A DNA stretch of 6,848 bases. Source: Deltaproteobacteria bacterium RBG_13_52_11. GTDB taxonomy: Bacteria > Desulfobacterota > B13-G15 > RBG-16-54-18. Within the stretch, counting starts at the first letter, position 1. The number at the start of each line of letters is the position of its first letter. The position numbers and the translations under genes are program-made. The notes under the pieces were generated by a model. The model was not told the origin of the DNA, did no database searches, and saw only the letters and a program-made list of their open reading frames with translations. Positions 5,373 to 6,848 of the stretch are shown one piece after another. The stretch covers positions 1-6,848 of the forward strand of contig MGQF01000009.1 of the NCBI GenBank assembly GCA_001797745.1, written 5' to 3'.

Positions 5373-6694
5373 CCCTTTTTCCCCTTCCACCACTTTTTAA
5401 GCCGCTCCATGATCTCCCGCTCGTATCCCCGCTGGCTCGGTTTGTAAAAGCGGCGTTTTTTTATTTTTTCAGGCAGATACTCCTCCTCGACAAAGGCGTC
5501 GGGGAAGCTATGGGGGTAGCGGTATCCCTTACTATACCCCATCTCCTCCATCAAACGGGTCGGTGCGTTGCGCAGGTGCATGGGCACTGGCAGGGAGCCG
5601 GTCTCCTTGATGGCCTTGCGGACCTCGCTGTAGGCGGTATAGAGGGCGTTGCTCTTCGGGGCCGTGGCCAAATGGACCACGGCCTGGGCCAGGGCCAGCT
5701 CACCCTCGGGCTGGCCGATGAAGTGAAAGGCCTGCATGGCTGCCACCGCAACGAGGAGGGACTGGGGATCGGCGTTGCCCACGTCCTCGGAGGCGAAGCG
5801 CACCACCCTGCGGGCGATGTACAGGGGGTCTTCACCCCCCTCGATCATCCTCCCGAGCCAGTAGAGGGCGGCATCGGGGTCGCTCCCCCTCATGCTCTTG
5901 TGCAGGGCCGAGATGATGTTGTAGTGCTCCTCCCCGTCCTTGTCGTAGAGGACCCGCTTCTGCATCGCCTCCTGGGCAGCCTCAGGGGTGATGGTTCTCT
6001 GCCCGTCCTTTTGCGGCACGGTGGTCATGACTGCCAACTCCAAAGCGTTGAGCGCTGCCCTGGCATCGCCATCGGCAAGTGCCGCGAGGAGCTTGAGGAC
6101 TGAGGCGTCTATCTCCACCTTGTGCTTCCCCAATCCTCGCTCTTTATCTGCGAGGGCGCGGCGCATGATCTCCATCAATTCCTCCGGTCCGAGCTGCTTG
6201 AGGGTGAAGACCTGCACGCGGGAGAGGAGCGGCGAGATCACCTCAAAGGATGGGTTCTCGGTGGTTGCGCCGATGAGGCAGATGGTCCCCTTTTCCACGT
6301 GTGGGAGGAAGGCGTCCTGCTGGGCCTTGTTGAAGCGGTGGATCTCGTCCACGAAGAGGATGGTCCTTTGCTGGCGAAACGAGCGCTCTTCTTCTGCCTC
6401 CTTGGTCACCTCCCTGATCTCTTTCACGCCGGAGAGCACCGCGCTGAAGGAGACGAAATGGGCCTTGGTCCTCATGGCGATGATCCGGGCCAGGGTGGTC
6501 TTGCCTGAGCCAGGGGGGCCCCAGAGGATCAGGGAGAAGAGCTCACCTTTCTCGATGGCCTTGCGCAAGACCCTGCCCTGGCCCAGGATATGCTCCTGCC
6601 CCACGAATTCATCGAGACCCCTGGGGCGCATCCTGTCGGCGAGCGGGGCAATGCCGGCCATAACCTCCTTGGCCTTTTCGGCGAATAGTTCCAT
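5369..6694 (-). CDS. rarA: Replication-associated recombination protein A (RarA/MgsA), AAA+ ATPase
   Basis: A complete 441-residue member of the RarA/MgsA/WRNIP1 family, whose clamp-loader-like AAA+ ATPases act at stalled replication forks and interact with SSB. Seen in order: DRMRPRGLDEFVGQEHILG (20-38), typical of the family; Walker A GPPGSGKTT (59-67); Walker B ILFVDEIHRFNKAQQD (112-127); sensor 1 GATTENPSFEV (142-152); an arginine finger in LLSRVQVF (Arg159); sensor 2 GDARAALN (Arg212). The C-terminal oligomerisation and helical part follows, with RRVVRFASEDVGNADP (295-310) and APKSNALYTAY (345-355). Length matches the family. The ATG at 6694 is preceded by AGGGA with 7-base spacing. It is the first gene of a three-gene unit; its TGA overlaps the next ATG. 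Its high-GC coding differs clearly from the AT-rich genes beyond position 3600. Confidence 0.97.
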   Translation of the reverse strand: MELFAEKAKEVMAGIAPLADRMRPRGLDEFVGQEHILGQGRVLRKAIEKGELFSLILWGPPGSGKTTLARIIAMRTKAHFVSFSAVLSGVKEIREVTKEAEEERSFRQQRTILFVDEIHRFNKAQQDAFLPHVEKGTICLIGATTENPSFEVISPLLSRVQVFTLKQLGPEELMEIMRRALADKERGLGKHKVEIDASVLKLLAALADGDARAALNALELAVMTTVPQKDGQRTITPEAAQEAMQKRVLYDKDGEEHYNIISALHKSMRGSDPDAALYWLGRMIEGGEDPLYIARRVVRFASEDVGNADPQSLLVAVAAMQAFHFIGQPEGELALAQAVVHLATAPKSNALYTAYSEVRKAIKETGSLPVPMHLRNAPTRLMEEMGYSKGYRYPHSFPDAFVEEEYLPEKIKKRRFYKPSQRGYEREIMERLKKWWKGKKG

Positions 6695-6738
6695 TTTTTA
6701 TTCCCTGGCCTTGCTCAAAAAATAAGCTTTCACTATAT

Positions 6739-6762
6739 TCCTCTCCCCTTGAGGGGAGAGGA
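6739..6762. repeat. Perfect 11-bp stem hairpin repeat upstream of rarA
   Basis: Arms 6739-6749 (TCCTCTCCCCT) and 6752-6762 (AGGGGAGAGGA) pair perfectly around a 2-base centre. No T-run follows on either strand, so it is not a standard intrinsic terminator. The C/T then G/A pattern, followed downstream by GGTGAGGGG (6818-6826), is like short intergenic palindromic repeats that occur in many copies in various bacterial genomes; multi-copy status cannot be tested here. Confidence 0.6.
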
Positions 6763-6772
6763 TAAATCCCGC

Positions 6773-6816
6773 GCCGCTTTGCATAAATCGGAGAAGACGG
6801 GATGCCGCAAAGCGGC
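6773..6816. repeat. 10-bp inverted repeat and nested hairpin upstream of rarA
   Basis: GCCGCTTTGC (6773-6782) pairs perfectly with GCAAAGCGGC (6807-6816) across 24 bases. The right arm also sits in a local hairpin, TGCCGC-AAA-GCGGCA (6803-6817), and a further 6-base pair ATCCCG (6766-6771) / CGGGAT (6798-6803) interleaves with the long pair. The structures are mutually exclusive or pseudoknotted. Together with the hairpin at 6739-6762 they fill the 154-base region before rarA. No clear promoter was found in it. Confidence 0.5.
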
Positions 6817-6848
6817 AGGTGAGGGGTGATATAGAAAAATTTTGGTCA

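Noticed and set aside
5988..6725. Long plus-strand ORF (245 residues) opposite rarA
   Set aside because: Antisense shadow of a GC-rich coding region; its sequence has no recognisable motif, while rarA on the other strand is certain. The same applies to the plus-strand ORFs at 5510-6103, 6122-6508, 3940-4326 and 4121-4705.
6739..6762. Hairpin as an intrinsic terminator
   Set aside because: No T-run follows the stem on either strand.
1..6848. tRNA, rRNA, integrase, transposase or flanking direct repeats
   Set aside because: None was recognised on either strand, so the island idea rests only on composition and gene content.

Overview
The window looks like part of a Gram-negative bacterial chromosome. 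The taxon is uncertain; a Desulfobacterota/Deltaproteobacteria-like host is only a guess from the mix of a RarA protein, an endonuclease Q-type PHP protein and a C/G-rich intergenic hairpin repeat. Every gene I can support is on the minus strand, so the window reads from right to left.

Right part (about 6848 to 3631, GC-rich; the block 6061-6120 has 37 G/C of 60). After an intergenic repeat with strong hairpins come three tightly coupled genes: rarA (AAA+ clamp-loader-like ATPase of stalled replication forks), a small membrane-anchored protein with a possible NTF2-like domain, and an endonuclease Q-type PHP nuclease with a zinc ribbon. Both junctions are 4-base stop/start overlaps (ATGA, then GTGA). 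The nuclease ends in a peptide that looks like a sliding-clamp-binding motif. Together this looks like a replication-fork and deaminated-base repair operon.

Middle part (about 3630 to 1103, AT-richer; blocks 2821-2880 and 1741-1800 each have 22 G/C of 60). A good sigma-70-type promoter overlaps the stop codon of the PHP gene. It faces a ClpP-fold serine protease gene of the SDH_sah family that is broken by one in-frame TAA. Next come two very small ORFs with strong Shine-Dalgarno sites (44 codons, 41% lysine; and 18 codons), then a DUF3800 protein. A 26-codon ORF then overlaps the start of the following gene. I read this stretch as an accessory insert; no integrase, transposase, tRNA or direct repeat was seen to define its ends.

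Left part (about 1106 to 1). A Cas4/RecB-like PD-(D/E)XK nuclease carries two CxxC pairs and a C-terminal topoisomerase-type zinc ribbon. A gene for a secreted protein with a clear signal peptide follows 32 bases later and runs off the left edge.

The most interesting points are the DUF3800 plus nuclease-zinc-ribbon pair (a possible defence or nucleic-acid-processing module), the bacterial EndoQ with a clamp motif in an operon with rarA, the nonsense-interrupted protease, and the unlisted small lysine-rich gene.
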